From Acidimicrobiales bacterium (GTDB lineage Bacteria; Actinomycetota; Acidimicrobiia; Acidimicrobiales; DATDAH01): a stretch of 64,000 nucleotides of DNA. Positions 37,406 through 44,518 of the stretch are shown piece after piece (position 1 is the first letter of the stretch; every line of letters starts with the position of its first letter). The stretch covers positions 1-64,000 of the forward strand of contig JAEUJM010000042.1 of assembly GCA_016794585.1 (NCBI GenBank), given 5' to 3'. Both the position numbers and the translations under genes were made by a program. Under the pieces are notes generated by a model that saw only the letters and a list, made by a program, of their open reading frames with translations, was not told the origin of the DNA and did no database searches.

Positions 37406-37822
37406 GTGCGCCTCATCCGTGAGTTCGACGCCCCGCCCGAGAAGGCGTTCCGGGCCCACGTCGATCCCGACCTGTTCGTGCAGTGGAACTGGATCGACGA
37501 CTACACGGTCACCTTCGACCACTTCGACTGCCGCACCGGCGGCGCCTACCGCATCACCATGTCCGGTCCTGAGATGGCCGGCAGCGTCCACGGCTCGTTC
37601 CACGACGTCGTCCCGAACGAGCGCATCGTCCAGACCTTCTCCCCCGACGGCATGCCCGACCTCGTCGTGCTCGAGCGCCGCACCTTCGAGGACCTCGGCG
37701 ACGGCCGCACCCGCCTCACGTCCCAGTCGCTCGTCGAGAGCTTCGAGTACCGCGAAGTCTTCCTCGACGCCGAGCTGGTCCAGGCCTGGACCCGCCTCGA
37801 CGCCCTCCTGGCGACGCTCTAG
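37406..37822 (+). CDS. SRPBCC (AHSA1-like) protein, 5' end interrupted by TAG
   Basis: 138 residues from the GTG at 37406: VRLIREFDAPPEKAFRAHVD, DLFVQWNWIDDYTVTFDHFD, and C-terminal VESFEYREVFLDAELVQAWTRL. The original start appears to be the GTG at 37364 (MNEAEIIVDD), which overlaps the ArsR tail; an in-frame TAG at 37394-37396 separates the two parts. Restarting at GTG 37406 would lose only 14 residues, so the protein could still fold. Its co-encoded regulator is truncated. Function unknown; the intact relative at 33.5 kb is the same family. Confidence 0.7.
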   Translation: MRLIREFDAPPEKAFRAHVDPDLFVQWNWIDDYTVTFDHFDCRTGGAYRITMSGPEMAGSVHGSFHDVVPNERIVQTFSPDGMPDLVVLERRTFEDLGDGRTRLTSQSLVESFEYREVFLDAELVQAWTRLDALLATL

Positions 37823-37945
37823 GACTTCAGCACGACCCGGTCGCGGCGAGGCCTGCCCTCGCAGCGTGACGTCGATCGGCAACAGGATGTCGAGCCGGCG
37901 CGGGACCGGCCACCCACTGCGTCGGCCCGGAGCTCCTTCGACCAG

Positions 37946-38155
37946 TCACACCTGGCCCGTCCCCTGCCGCACCCATCGACCTCCGATGCAGGCGTACCTG
38001 TACGGCTCGATGTACATCGAGTCCCCCGGTGTGCACTGCTGGCGTCGTGCACCTGTGCTGTCGACTAACTCGAACTCGTCGTCGCGGATGCGGCGAAGGA
38101 CACCCGGGGTGCCGTCCCCACAGTCCTCGACCTCGATCTCCTCGTGTTCGTCCAT
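37946..38155 (-). CDS. Hypothetical small acidic protein
   Basis: 69 residues starting MDEHEEIEVEDCGDGTPGVL. It contains two central Cys (QQCTPGDSMY and YACIGGRWV) and no membrane segment. Codon choice is acceptable for the region, but no family is recognised, and the antisense strand also has a long open frame. It could be a real small gene or chance; the same-strand neighbour at 38.2 kb has a similar character. Confidence 0.4.
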   Translation of the reverse strand: MDEHEEIEVEDCGDGTPGVLRRIRDDEFELVDSTGARRQQCTPGDSMYIEPYRYACIGGRWVRQGTGQV

Positions 38156-38193
38156 GCCTCATTGTCGCGTCCAAGGCCTAGGCGTCGAGCGGA

Positions 38194-38511
38194 CTAGACC
38201 TTCCGGCAAACCCAGAAGCAATCCGTGCCGCCCTGCACCTGCTTGCAGACGAGCCGGCAGCGGCCTGCGTTTGCGTCACGTACGGCCTGCACGTCGTCCG
38301 AAGAGGCTGGTCGAGCGACAAGTTCCACGTCTGGCGGCACCCGGATCCCGCGATCCCGCAGCATCGTCGCCAGGTCCCGGGCGGGATCTCCGTCACTCCC
38401 GAGAAACGAGGCTGCGACGTCGGCAAGGATCTCGTCTGCGTCGTCAGGAAGGGCCCATGCGCTCATGTACTGCAGTCTCGCGCCGCACCAGACCTCGGCA
38501 TCGCGAGACAT
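38194..38511 (-). CDS. Hypothetical Cys-containing protein
   Basis: 105 residues from the ATG at 38511. The C-terminus has two CxxxC pairs (CRLVC and CFWVC), and the middle is acidic and helical (DDADEILADVAASFLG). GC at third positions is lower than in the main genes. No family recognised. It is the last gene before the tRNA terminator and the proposed element boundary. Confidence 0.45.
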   Translation of the reverse strand: MSRDAEVWCGARLQYMSAWALPDDADEILADVAASFLGSDGDPARDLATMLRDRGIRVPPDVELVARPASSDDVQAVRDANAGRCRLVCKQVQGGTDCFWVCRKV

Positions 38512-38562
38512 GGATCTCTGCGAGCCGGGCGCTACCGGCAGCGACCATCGTCAGCAACTGAC

Positions 38563-38590
38563 GAAGGCCCCTCCCGGAGGAGGGGCCTTC
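38563..38590. terminator. Rho-independent-type hairpin downstream of the tRNA-Met remnant
   Basis: GAAGGCCCCTCC, loop CGGA, GGAGGGGCCTTC: a perfect 12-bp stem. It lies 9 bp downstream (minus strand) of the 3' end of the tRNA fragment at 38599, the place where a tRNA terminator is expected. A clear run of T is missing, as is common in actinobacterial terminators. Confidence 0.8.
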
Positions 38591-38598
38591 TCAGAACT

Positions 38599-38643
38599 TG
38601 GTGGCGGGGGCAAGATTTGAACTTGCGACCTTCGGGTTATGAG
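38599..38643 (-). pseudogene. 3' half of tRNA-Met (CAU), probable attachment-site scar
   Basis: Read on the minus strand: anticodon loop CTCATAA (anticodon CAT), stem side CCCGA, variable region, T-arm GCAAG-TTCAAAT-CTTGC, acceptor strand CCCCGCC, discriminator A and encoded CCA. The 5' half does not fit: the five bases before the loop (TGTAA) cannot pair with CCCGA, and no D-arm or matching GGCGGGG acceptor strand precedes it. The gene is therefore cut at its anticodon loop, a common crossover point for tyrosine-recombinase integration. The terminator is retained downstream. Confidence 0.8.
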
Positions 38644-38760
38644 TTACACGATCAGAATCTCAGCCCGTACCAACGCGTACCGGAATGTGCCCTTGACCTG
38701 GGGTTTCTTCGATCAGACTACACCGGCCGTGCCAGTCCGTACACCCCCGTACCGCACCGC

Positions 38761-38781
38761 ACAGTAGAAGGAACAGTAGAA
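38761..38781. repeat. Tandem direct repeat near the element boundary
   Basis: ACAGTAGAA occurs at 38761-38769 and 38773-38781, a 12-bp period, about 120 bp inside the proposed element end. Repeats of this size near a tRNA attachment site often serve as recombinase arm sites. The surrounding 38644-38906 contains no convincing gene. Confidence 0.4.
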
Positions 38782-38906
38782 ATCCGACCCTGGGACGGGC
38801 CCCGCAGCAGCATTGTTCTCGATCTCGCTGGGCGACCGTCAGAACATGCTGCTGTGGGCTGTCTCCGGTTGAGGGTGGCGGTCCGCGGGCGATCTTCGGG
38901 TTCTGG

Positions 38907-39239
38907 TCACACCCGCGGGGCGAACATGATGACGGCGACCCCGACGAGGCAGATGGCGGCGCCCAGGTAGTCGAAGCGGTCTGGCTTGAAGCCGTCCATG
39001 ATGATGCCCCAGGCGAGTGATCCGGCGACGAAGATGCCGCCGTACGCGGCGAGGATGCGGCCGAAGTTGGCGTCGTCTTGGAGGGTGGCGACGAACCCGT
39101 AGCCGGCGAGCGCGACGATGCCGGCGCCGATCCAGGCAACGCCGCGGTGCTCGCGGACGCCTTGCCAGATCAGCCACGCGCCACCGATCTCCGCGATCGC
39201 GGCCAAGACGAACAGCGCGACCGTTCGCAGGACGCTCAT
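38907..39239 (-). CDS. YnfA family (UPF0060) small membrane protein
   Basis: 110 residues with four predicted membrane helices: [60 protein letters not shown] and [19 protein letters not shown], and the connecting DGFKPDRFD, all diagnostic for YnfA. The family is related to small multidrug/metal exporters. It overlaps the upstream Cys-rich membrane protein gene by ATGA and is the third gene of a MerR-led operon, so it may contribute to metal export or tolerance. Confidence 0.93.
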   Translation of the reverse strand: MSVLRTVALFVLAAIAEIGGAWLIWQGVREHRGVAWIGAGIVALAGYGFVATLQDDANFGRILAAYGGIFVAGSLAWGIIMDGFKPDRFDYLGAAICLVGVAVIMFAPRV

Positions 39240-39520
39240 GAACGATACGAACGCATGCTTGCGTCGTCGGCGCGACCAGCGATGGGATCCTCAATGGGCA
39301 CCGTGCCAGCGCTGCGACCACCGAACCCGAGGACCCGGGCAAGGATCCAGCTGCCGCCGATGAGGACCACGGCGATCGCGGCGACGAGCCCGAGGAACAC
39401 CCCGGCGGTGGCGGCGAGCCCGCCGGTCACCCCGAGCGCGGCGATGATCGGCGGAGCGCAACAGGCCACGCATGCAGCGGCGGCGAAGCCGCCTCGTCCG
39501 AGTGCTTGGCGCGCCTTCAC
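39236..39520 (-). CDS. Small membrane protein with vicinal Cys, MerT-like
   Basis: 94 residues from a GTG overlapping the MerR stop (GTGA). First helix [20 protein letters not shown] carries CVACC; vicinal Cys in the first helix is the hallmark of mercury transporters such as MerT and MerC. A second helix is [20 protein letters not shown]. The protein lacks a clear periplasmic MerP partner. It is in the same operon as a MerR regulator with a canonical operator. Substrate (mercury or another soft metal) is inferred. Confidence 0.65.
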   Translation of the reverse strand: MKARQALGRGGFAAAACVACCAPPIIAALGVTGGLAATAGVFLGLVAAIAVVLIGGSWILARVLGFGGRSAGTVPIEDPIAGRADDASMRSYRS

Positions 39521-40041
39521 GGCGCGGTCCCGAGCCGGTCGCCGACCTCATGCGGCAACAGGGTGCATGCGATGACCGACCCATCTCGGTCGTCGCGCCG
39601 CATCCCGAGCAGGACGGGTTGGTCCGCGGTCGTTGGGCCGTCGCTGGTGCAGCCGCAGGTGTCGTCGCACGGTCCGGCCGGGGTGTGGGTCCCGAGCGCG
39701 ACGGCCACCCGTCGAAGCTCGAGGGTGAACGCCTCGAGTTCGGCGACCTTGGCCTGGGCGTCTGCGATCTTGGTGTCGACCAGGTCACGGAGTCGCCCCT
39801 GGACCGGGGCGCACTCGTCGTCGCCGAGCAGTGCGAGGAGCTCGCTGATCTCGTCGAGGGACAGCCCGAACCTCTTGGCCCGCCCGATGAACGACAGGCG
39901 TTCGAGGTGGGTGTCGTCGTAGCTGCGGTAGCCAGACGGGGTGCGGTCGGGGCGCACCAGCCCGGACTGCTCGTAGAACCGAAGCGTCGTTGGTGGGAAC
40001 CCGGTGCGTTCAGCGACCTGGGAGATCGAATAGCCGTCCAC
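39517..40041 (-). CDS. MerR family metal-responsive regulator (element copy 1)
   Basis: 174 residues from the GTG at 40041. N-terminus GYSISQVAERTGFPPTTLRFYEQSGLV with PDRTPSGYRSYDDTHLERL is the MerR helix-turn-helix and wing. The C-terminal part has a Cys cluster (GPCDDTCGCTS), suitable for metal sensing. The frame is open to an ATG at 40080, but that ATG lies inside the -35/-10 operator, so the later GTG, 8 bp after the -10, is preferred. Operon: merR, Cys-rich membrane protein, ynfA. Confidence 0.88.
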   Translation of the reverse strand: MDGYSISQVAERTGFPPTTLRFYEQSGLVRPDRTPSGYRSYDDTHLERLSFIGRAKRFGLSLDEISELLALLGDDECAPVQGRLRDLVDTKIADAQAKVAELEAFTLELRRVAVALGTHTPAGPCDDTCGCTSDGPTTADQPVLLGMRRDDRDGSVIACTLLPHEVGDRLGTAP

Positions 40042-40049
40042 ACCGGCCA

Positions 40050-40080
40050 CCGTAAGGGTTCGACCCGACTCGAAGGTCAA
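40050..40080 (-). promoter_or_regulatory. MerR-type promoter, 19-bp spacer (MerR1 operon)
   Basis: On the minus strand TTGACC (40080-40075) and TTACGG (40055-40050) are 19 bp apart, the overlong spacing that MerR proteins untwist on activation. The spacer holds CGAGTCGGGTCGA-like dyad bases. An almost identical copy lies at 40478-40508. Confidence 0.8.
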
Positions 40081-40107
40081 GTCGCAAGCCAGGTGCCTCG
40101 TCGGCGC

Positions 40108-40428
40108 TCAGCAGAGCTTGCCACTGCGGTGGCGCCGCACTGCGGCGGCACCGACGACGATCGCGGCGACGGCGAGGCCGACCAGCAGCCACCACTCCCC
40201 GGCGACGGCGCCCGACACCGCGGCGACGCCCCCCACGGCGAACGGAACGGCCAGGCACGCGACCGCACACGCCGCGGCCAGCAAGCCCGCCTTGAAACCC
40301 GTCCGAGAGGTCGTTGCGGCGGGCGCCGACCGGTCGGGGGTGCTGCAGCCACAACCCGAATCGGCGCACGAGCGATCGACGGCGCAGGCTTCGGTGTGCT
40401 GGTCGGGCGGGGGGCTAAGGGTGCTCAT
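40108..40428 (-). CDS. Cys-rich small membrane protein under MerR control
   Basis: 106 residues from the ATG at 40428. A soluble Cys-rich head (TEACAVDRSCADSGCGCST) precedes two membrane helices, FKAGLLAAACAVACLAVPFA and GEWWLLVGLAVAAIVVGAA. The first helix holds CAVAC, similar in position to CVACC of the neighbouring protein. The tail is basic with a terminal Cys (RSGKLC). No family name is certain; a metal-binding or metal-transport role follows from the Cys pattern and from the MerR promoter 49 bp upstream. Confidence 0.6.
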   Translation of the reverse strand: MSTLSPPPDQHTEACAVDRSCADSGCGCSTPDRSAPAATTSRTGFKAGLLAAACAVACLAVPFAVGGVAAVSGAVAGEWWLLVGLAVAAIVVGAAAVRRHRSGKLC

Positions 40429-40477
40429 CGGGTGCCTCCGTGGCGGTCGGCCGCCCGGCTGGCGGCTGCTGCTCGGA

Positions 40478-40508
40478 CCGTAAGGGCAGTACCCGACTCG
40501 AAGGTCAA
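40478..40508 (-). promoter_or_regulatory. Second MerR-type promoter, 19-bp spacer
   Basis: TTGACC (40508-40503) and TTACGG (40483-40478) are 19 bp apart, upstream of the Cys-rich protein gene. Compared with the copy at 40050-40080 only four spacer bases differ (CGAA against ACTG), so the same regulator should bind both. Confidence 0.8.
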
Positions 40509-40885
40509 GCGCCGATCTCGCTGTCGTCGAACGGGCACTCGCCGCGGTCACACGCACCCATGACCGTGGTGACTTCGCGGCGCACTGTGCGCAGTTCGGC
40601 GATCTTCGTGTCGATGCGCTCGAGCACGGCTTCGAGGCGCCACCGCTCCGATGCGCAGGTCGCGTTGCCCTGATCGGTGGCGTGCAACGCGTCGACGACC
40701 TCGTCGAGGGTGAACCCGAGTGCCTGTAGTCGGCGCGCCAGTCGTATCCGTTCGACGGTTGCCGGTGTGTAGGTGCGGTATCCCGATGCCAGTCGTTCCG
40801 GTATCGGGAGGAGGCCGCGGCGTTCGTAGAACCGCACCGTGTCCACGCTCACGCCGGACTGCTCCGCGACCTGACCGATCTTCAC
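40505..40885 (-). CDS. MerR family regulator (element copy 2)
   Basis: 126 residues from the GTG at 40885: MKIGQVAEQSGVSVDTVRFYERRGLLP with ERLASGYRTYTPATVERI. The dimer helix ends in metal-ligand-like Cys residues: NATCASERW near residue 80 and GACDRGECPF at the C-terminus, the spacing used by Hg(II)/Pb(II)/Cd(II) sensors. It is divergent from the CC-motif protein gene, and a MerR operator lies between them. The 3' end touches the -35 of the second MerR promoter. Confidence 0.9.
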   Translation of the reverse strand: MKIGQVAEQSGVSVDTVRFYERRGLLPIPERLASGYRTYTPATVERIRLARRLQALGFTLDEVVDALHATDQGNATCASERWRLEAVLERIDTKIAELRTVRREVTTVMGACDRGECPFDDSEIGA

Positions 40886-40898
40886 GCCCGAACATTCT

Positions 40899-40930
40899 CT
40901 TGACTCTGGACCTATGTCAAGAGTTTACGT
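40899..40930 (+). promoter_or_regulatory. MerR-type divergent promoter with CTTGAC/GTCAAG dyad
   Basis: TTGACT (40900-40905) and TTACGT (40925-40930) are 19 bp apart on the plus strand. CTTGAC (40899-40904) and GTCAAG (40916-40921) form the inverted repeat expected inside the spacer of a MerR promoter. The nearest targets are the CC-motif protein gene (40974) and merR copy 2. Confidence 0.75.
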
Positions 40931-40973
40931 TCCTCTCGTCGGAACCAACTCCGACCGGCACCGAGGAGACCCC

Positions 40974-41420
40974 ATGACGAGCCAGCCCATCCCGATCGTC
41001 TGCGACATGACCGATGCACCCGACACCACCGAGGAACGGCTCGCCGAGTACCGCCGGCTCTTCGGCGGCGATCTGGTCGGCCGTGAACGCACCGAGGAGG
41101 GGATCCGGTTCCGGTTTCGGGTTCGCGACGGTCTCGCCGAGGAGATCCGCGACCTCGCCGCCCGGGAGAAGGCGTGCTGCGCGTTCTTCGATTTCGATAT
41201 CCGCGAACACGGAGACGAGATCACCTGGGACGCGTCCGTCATCGACGACCCCGTCGCCCGCCAGATCCTCGACGATTCCTACGCCCTGCCCGACACGCTG
41301 GCCGGTTCCGTTGCCGAGCTCTTCGACCGGTTCGCCGACAACGGGCTCGAGATCGTGATCAACGACGACGGTGTCATGCGACCCGCGAACAACACCGACC
41401 TCGGCATCGACGTCCTGTAG
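40974..41420 (+). CDS. CC-motif protein of MerR-linked metal-resistance loci
   Basis: 148 residues from the ATG at 40974; an earlier in-frame ATG (40914) lies within the operator and is rejected. The product has PIVCDMTDAPDTTEERLAEY, then LAAREKACCAFFDFDIREHG. The vicinal CC followed by an aromatic patch, together with the single upstream Cys, recurs in small proteins encoded beside merR genes, suggesting metal binding. No membrane segment. Biochemical role not established. Confidence 0.6.
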   Translation: MTSQPIPIVCDMTDAPDTTEERLAEYRRLFGGDLVGRERTEEGIRFRFRVRDGLAEEIRDLAAREKACCAFFDFDIREHGDEITWDASVIDDPVARQILDDSYALPDTLAGSVAELFDRFADNGLEIVINDDGVMRPANNTDLGIDVL

Positions 41421-41424
41421 CCCG

Positions 41425-41625
41425 GATCCAGTTGGTGCCGTGTTCGTGCATCGGTTCACCCGCGACCCGTTGCGCGCCAAGAGCCTCGAGCCGGCGGGCT
41501 TCGGTCTCGATGTCGACGAGGTCGATGTCGAGGTGCATGCGGTTCTTGACCCGCGTGGCCTTGGAGCAGCGGCTCCGGCCCCCTGTCGTCGGGGTCCAGC
41601 AGCGGGACGCGAGTCGGTCTACAAC
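41425..41625 (-). pseudogene. Frameshifted VOC/glyoxalase-like remnant
   Basis: One minus-strand frame reads RVPLLDPDDRGPEPLLQ and another continues KNRMHLDIDLVDIETEARRL then EALGAQRVAGEPMHEHGTNW. Together they give the C-terminal half of a VOC protein (DP..GP..L.Q, KNRxHLDI, LGA), with one frame change between the two halves. The N-terminal half and the final strand (DPEGNEFC in relatives) are missing. It fills the 257-bp gap between the CC-motif gene and TauE/SafE. Confidence 0.6.
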
Positions 41626-41677
41626 AGCGGCGAGGTCCGCTCCCGGCGCCGTTGGCGACCACCGAATGGTCACCACC

Positions 41678-42433
41678 TCAGTACAGCTGGCCGACGAGGA
41701 ACCAGACTGCGAAAGCGGTGAGAAGGACCCCGAACGGCTTGCGCAACCGGTCAGCGGGGAGATGGGCAGCGAACCTGGCGCCGGCGAGGGTTCCCGGCAC
41801 GAGACCAAGCGTGAAGGCGACGGTGATGGACCACACGACGTCACCCACCAGAGCGTGAGTCACGAGGGTCGGGATGGTCAGGGCTGCGGCGACGACGAGG
41901 CTGGTACCGGTGGCTTCGGGCATCTGCAGCCCGAACAGGACGATGAACAGGGGTACGAGCAGGAACCCGCCCCCGTTGGCGAGCAGACCTGCGAGGAACC
42001 CCACCGCCGCCGCCATCCCGACGACCAGAGCGGCGCTGTTCCGTCTCGCGGCGGCCCGTGCTGTCGCCTCCGGGTCGGCGCGGGTGGGCCACAGGATCCT
42101 GACCCCGACGGCGATCAGCACAACACCTGACACGACCACGAGCGGGCCGCCACCGACGTAGCGGCTGCACAGCGACCCGAGAACCGAGGCCGGTACTCCG
42201 CCGGCGACAGCCCGTCGGGCCATCGTCCAATCGATGCGGTCGGCCTTGGAGTAGGTCCACGCACCCGCCGCGGAACCCGGGAGCAGCGCCGGGAGCGGGC
42301 AGACGACCGCAGCGAGACCCGGGACACCGATGAGGGCCAACAGCGGCGTGGCGAACGCGGAACCAACCCCGAACAGTCCGTAGAGAACGCCGATGGCCAC
42401 ACCCGCGGCGACGATCTCGGGGAACGGAGGCAT
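41678..42433 (-). CDS. TauE/SafE family transporter
   Basis: 251 residues with eight predicted helices. The two repeats start VAIGVLYGLFGVGSAFATPLL and AAVGFLAGLLANGGGFLLVP, the TauE/SafE signature (G-x-G-G-x-x-x-x-P-x-L). The family exports sulfite, sulfoacetate or other organic anions. The gene is divergent from a LysR regulator, with a dyad between, so LysR probably controls it. Confidence 0.9.
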   Translation of the reverse strand: MPPFPEIVAAGVAIGVLYGLFGVGSAFATPLLALIGVPGLAAVVCPLPALLPGSAAGAWTYSKADRIDWTMARRAVAGGVPASVLGSLCSRYVGGGPLVVVSGVVLIAVGVRILWPTRADPEATARAAARRNSAALVVGMAAAVGFLAGLLANGGGFLLVPLFIVLFGLQMPEATGTSLVVAAALTIPTLVTHALVGDVVWSITVAFTLGLVPGTLAGARFAAHLPADRLRKPFGVLLTAFAVWFLVGQLY

Positions 42434-42465
42434 GCGTTCAGTACACCTGACGACCTTGTATTGGC

Positions 42466-42496
42466 GCTATGCCATATCACCTCTATGTGGCATAGC
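42466..42496. promoter_or_regulatory. LysR-type operator between TauE/SafE and LysR genes
   Basis: GCTATGCCA (42466-42474) and TGGCATAGC (42488-42496) form a perfect 9-bp inverted repeat with a 13-bp spacer, ending 8 bp before the LysR ATG. The position suits binding and autoregulation by the LysR protein. Confidence 0.65.
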
Positions 42497-42504
42497 CTTT
42501 GGCT

Positions 42505-43398
42505 ATGGAGTTCCATCAGCTCGCCGCGGTCGTCGCGGTCGCCGACCACGGGAGCTTCACCGGTGCAGCCGAAGCCCTCGGTCACTCGCAGCCTTCGATC
42601 TCGTTGGCCGTGCGACGCCTCGAACGCGAGGTCGGCATCGCGCTGTTCGAACGGCTGTCCACCGGCGTGGTGCCCACCACCGCCGGCGAGGCCCTGCTGG
42701 GTCCGGCCCGCCAGGCGCTACGCGACCGCGACATCGGACTCGAGGCAGTCGCAGACGTCTCGGGCCTCGCTGCGGGCCACCTCGACATCGCCTGCATCCC
42801 GACCCTCGCCGCCGACATCGCGACGCCGATCCTGGGAGCATTCCGACGCTGCCACGACCACGTGTCGATCCGCCTTCGCGAGCCCGAGGTCGGAAGCTCG
42901 GTCGAGGACCTTGTTCGACGGGGTCAGAGCGAACTCGGGTTCTGCGCCCTTCCCGCCGATGGCACCGGTCTCGCGCAACTCCTCATCGAGGACCAGGAGC
43001 TCGTCGCGGTCCTCTCTGCCGGCCACGCGGCCGCCTACGAACGAAAGGGGGCGATCCCCATCGAGCGTCTCGCTGACCTGCCGCTCATCACCGCACCCGA
43101 GGGGGCCTCGACCCACACCCAACTCGCTGCCGCCCTAGACGCAATCGGCGTCATGCTGGTCCCCGGAATCGTCACCGATCATCGAGACACGATTGTTCCC
43201 CTCGTCCTGGCCGGTGCCGGCGCCGCCGTGCTCCCCCGCGCCGTCGCCGAGACCACTCACTCCCCGGATGTCACGGTGCTCCCTCTCCACCCGGCGATGA
43301 CGAGAAGTGTCGGGCTCGTGCACCGCCAGACCGTCCTGTCACCCGCAGCCAGGACCATCATCGAGCTCGCGAGCCAAGGCCGTGATGCCTGGCTCTGA
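42505..43398 (+). CDS. LysR family transcriptional regulator
   Basis: 297 residues from the ATG at 42505 (a TTG two codons earlier is possible). N-terminal HTH: MEFHQLAAVVAVADHGSFTGAAEALGHSQPSISLAVRRLE, given here by its pieces MEFHQLAAVVAVADHG and HSQPSISLAVRRLEREVG. The periplasmic-binding-fold C-half starts GHLDIACIPTLAADIATPIL and contains LVLAGAGAAVLPRAVAE. The likely target is the divergent transporter gene. The coinducer is unknown; sulfur compounds are plausible because CysL/TauE pairs are. Confidence 0.9.
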   Translation: MEFHQLAAVVAVADHGSFTGAAEALGHSQPSISLAVRRLEREVGIALFERLSTGVVPTTAGEALLGPARQALRDRDIGLEAVADVSGLAAGHLDIACIPTLAADIATPILGAFRRCHDHVSIRLREPEVGSSVEDLVRRGQSELGFCALPADGTGLAQLLIEDQELVAVLSAGHAAAYERKGAIPIERLADLPLITAPEGASTHTQLAAALDAIGVMLVPGIVTDHRDTIVPLVLAGAGAAVLPRAVAETTHSPDVTVLPLHPAMTRSVGLVHRQTVLSPAARTIIELASQGRDAWL

Positions 43399-43529
43399 TT
43401 CGCCGGTCAGGCGGATTGTCGACCACTCGAGAGCGACGGGGCCCACATCCCACCGCAATTCCGGATCGGCGCGGCGGCCCCGAGACCGCCGAGGAGTGGA
43501 CGGACAGCCGGGCGGTCCAGACTCGTTGT

Positions 43530-44483
43530 GTGGTCACGGTTGGATGGCTCGTCATCGCGCTGGGCGGAGTCGCGGCCATCGTGTGGGGAGCCGAGACCTT
43601 CGCCGAGCATCTCGCTGTCGCGTCGACACGGCTCGGCGTGAGCGCGTTCGCCCTTGCGCTTCTCCTTGCGGGGGCGGAGCCCGAGGAGCTGGCGACAGCG
43701 GTGACGGCATCGCTGCGCGACGCTCCGGCGATCGCGTTTGGCGATGTCATCGGCGCGAACGTCGCCATCTGCCTCGTAGCACTGGGCGTCGGTGCCCTGA
43801 TCGCTCCACTCCCGTTCGACAAGTCCGTGATGCGCTACGGCCTCGGTGGTCTGGCGGCGGGAGCGCTCGCTGCCTGTCTCTCGTGGGATGGGACGATCGG
43901 TCGGCTTGGCGGGTTGGTACTCATCACGACGTATGCCGTGTTCGTAGGGTTGATCTGGGTGCTCGAACGGCGACCGCCGACCCTGGGCGAAACCGCTGAG
44001 CTGGCAGAGGCCGCGGAGTACGAAGAGCCGGGGCGGGTTGGCATCGAGCTGATGCTCGTCTTCGCCGGAGTTACGGCGATGGCCGTCGGCGCTATGGCGC
44101 TGGTCGAGGGTATCCGACGTATCAGCGACGTGGAGTCCACGCAGACCGTCCTGGGCTTGACGGTGGTTGGCTTCGCTACCGCGTTCGAACTGGTGGCGCT
44201 CGCTTGGTCGAGCGCGCGACGCGGTATCAGCACTGCCGTCGTTGCGGCCGTCGTCGGATCGTTCACCTACAACGTCACCATGACCTTGGGCGCCGGTGCC
44301 CTGGCCCGCCCGCTTTCCATCGCCGACGCCGCATCGCTGCACGTGCCCTGGATCACGATGCTTGCCAGTCTCACGCTGGTCCTCGTCCTCGCATTCCCGC
44401 GCCACGAACTGCGGCGTGGAGCCGGCCTGTTGCTTCTCACCACCTACCCGTTGTTCGTCATCTGGGTAGTGCTCACGGGCTGA
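43530..44483 (+). CDS. Sodium/calcium exchanger family protein
   Basis: 317 residues from the GTG at 43530. Two Na_Ca_ex repeats: the first holds LLLAGAEPEELATAVTASLRD and FGDVIGANVAICLVAL (the G-[DS]-V-x-G-[SA]-N motif), the second LTVVGFATAFELVALAWSSA with VVGSFTYNVTMTLG. Ten or eleven helices in all. Exact ion (Ca, Mg or other) unknown. A clear central acidic loop (ETAELAEAAEYEEPG) separates the repeats. Confidence 0.87.
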   Translation: MVTVGWLVIALGGVAAIVWGAETFAEHLAVASTRLGVSAFALALLLAGAEPEELATAVTASLRDAPAIAFGDVIGANVAICLVALGVGALIAPLPFDKSVMRYGLGGLAAGALAACLSWDGTIGRLGGLVLITTYAVFVGLIWVLERRPPTLGETAELAEAAEYEEPGRVGIELMLVFAGVTAMAVGAMALVEGIRRISDVESTQTVLGLTVVGFATAFELVALAWSSARRGISTAVVAAVVGSFTYNVTMTLGAGALARPLSIADAASLHVPWITMLASLTLVLVLAFPRHELRRGAGLLLLTTYPLFVIWVVLTG

Positions 44484-44518
44484 GGCGTCGGGTCACCACC
44501 TTGACCGATCCCAGGACC

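Noticed and set aside
38617-38970. A 117-codon plus-strand frame starting MNLRPSGYEL
   Set aside because: Its first codons are the antisense of the tRNA-Met 3' half (the familiar NLRPSGYE phantom); the rest shows no family and poor coding character.
40039-40080. ATG at 40080 as start of MerR1 (and ATG at 40914 for the CC-motif gene)
   Set aside because: Both lie inside MerR promoter elements (between -35 and -10), so translation must begin downstream.
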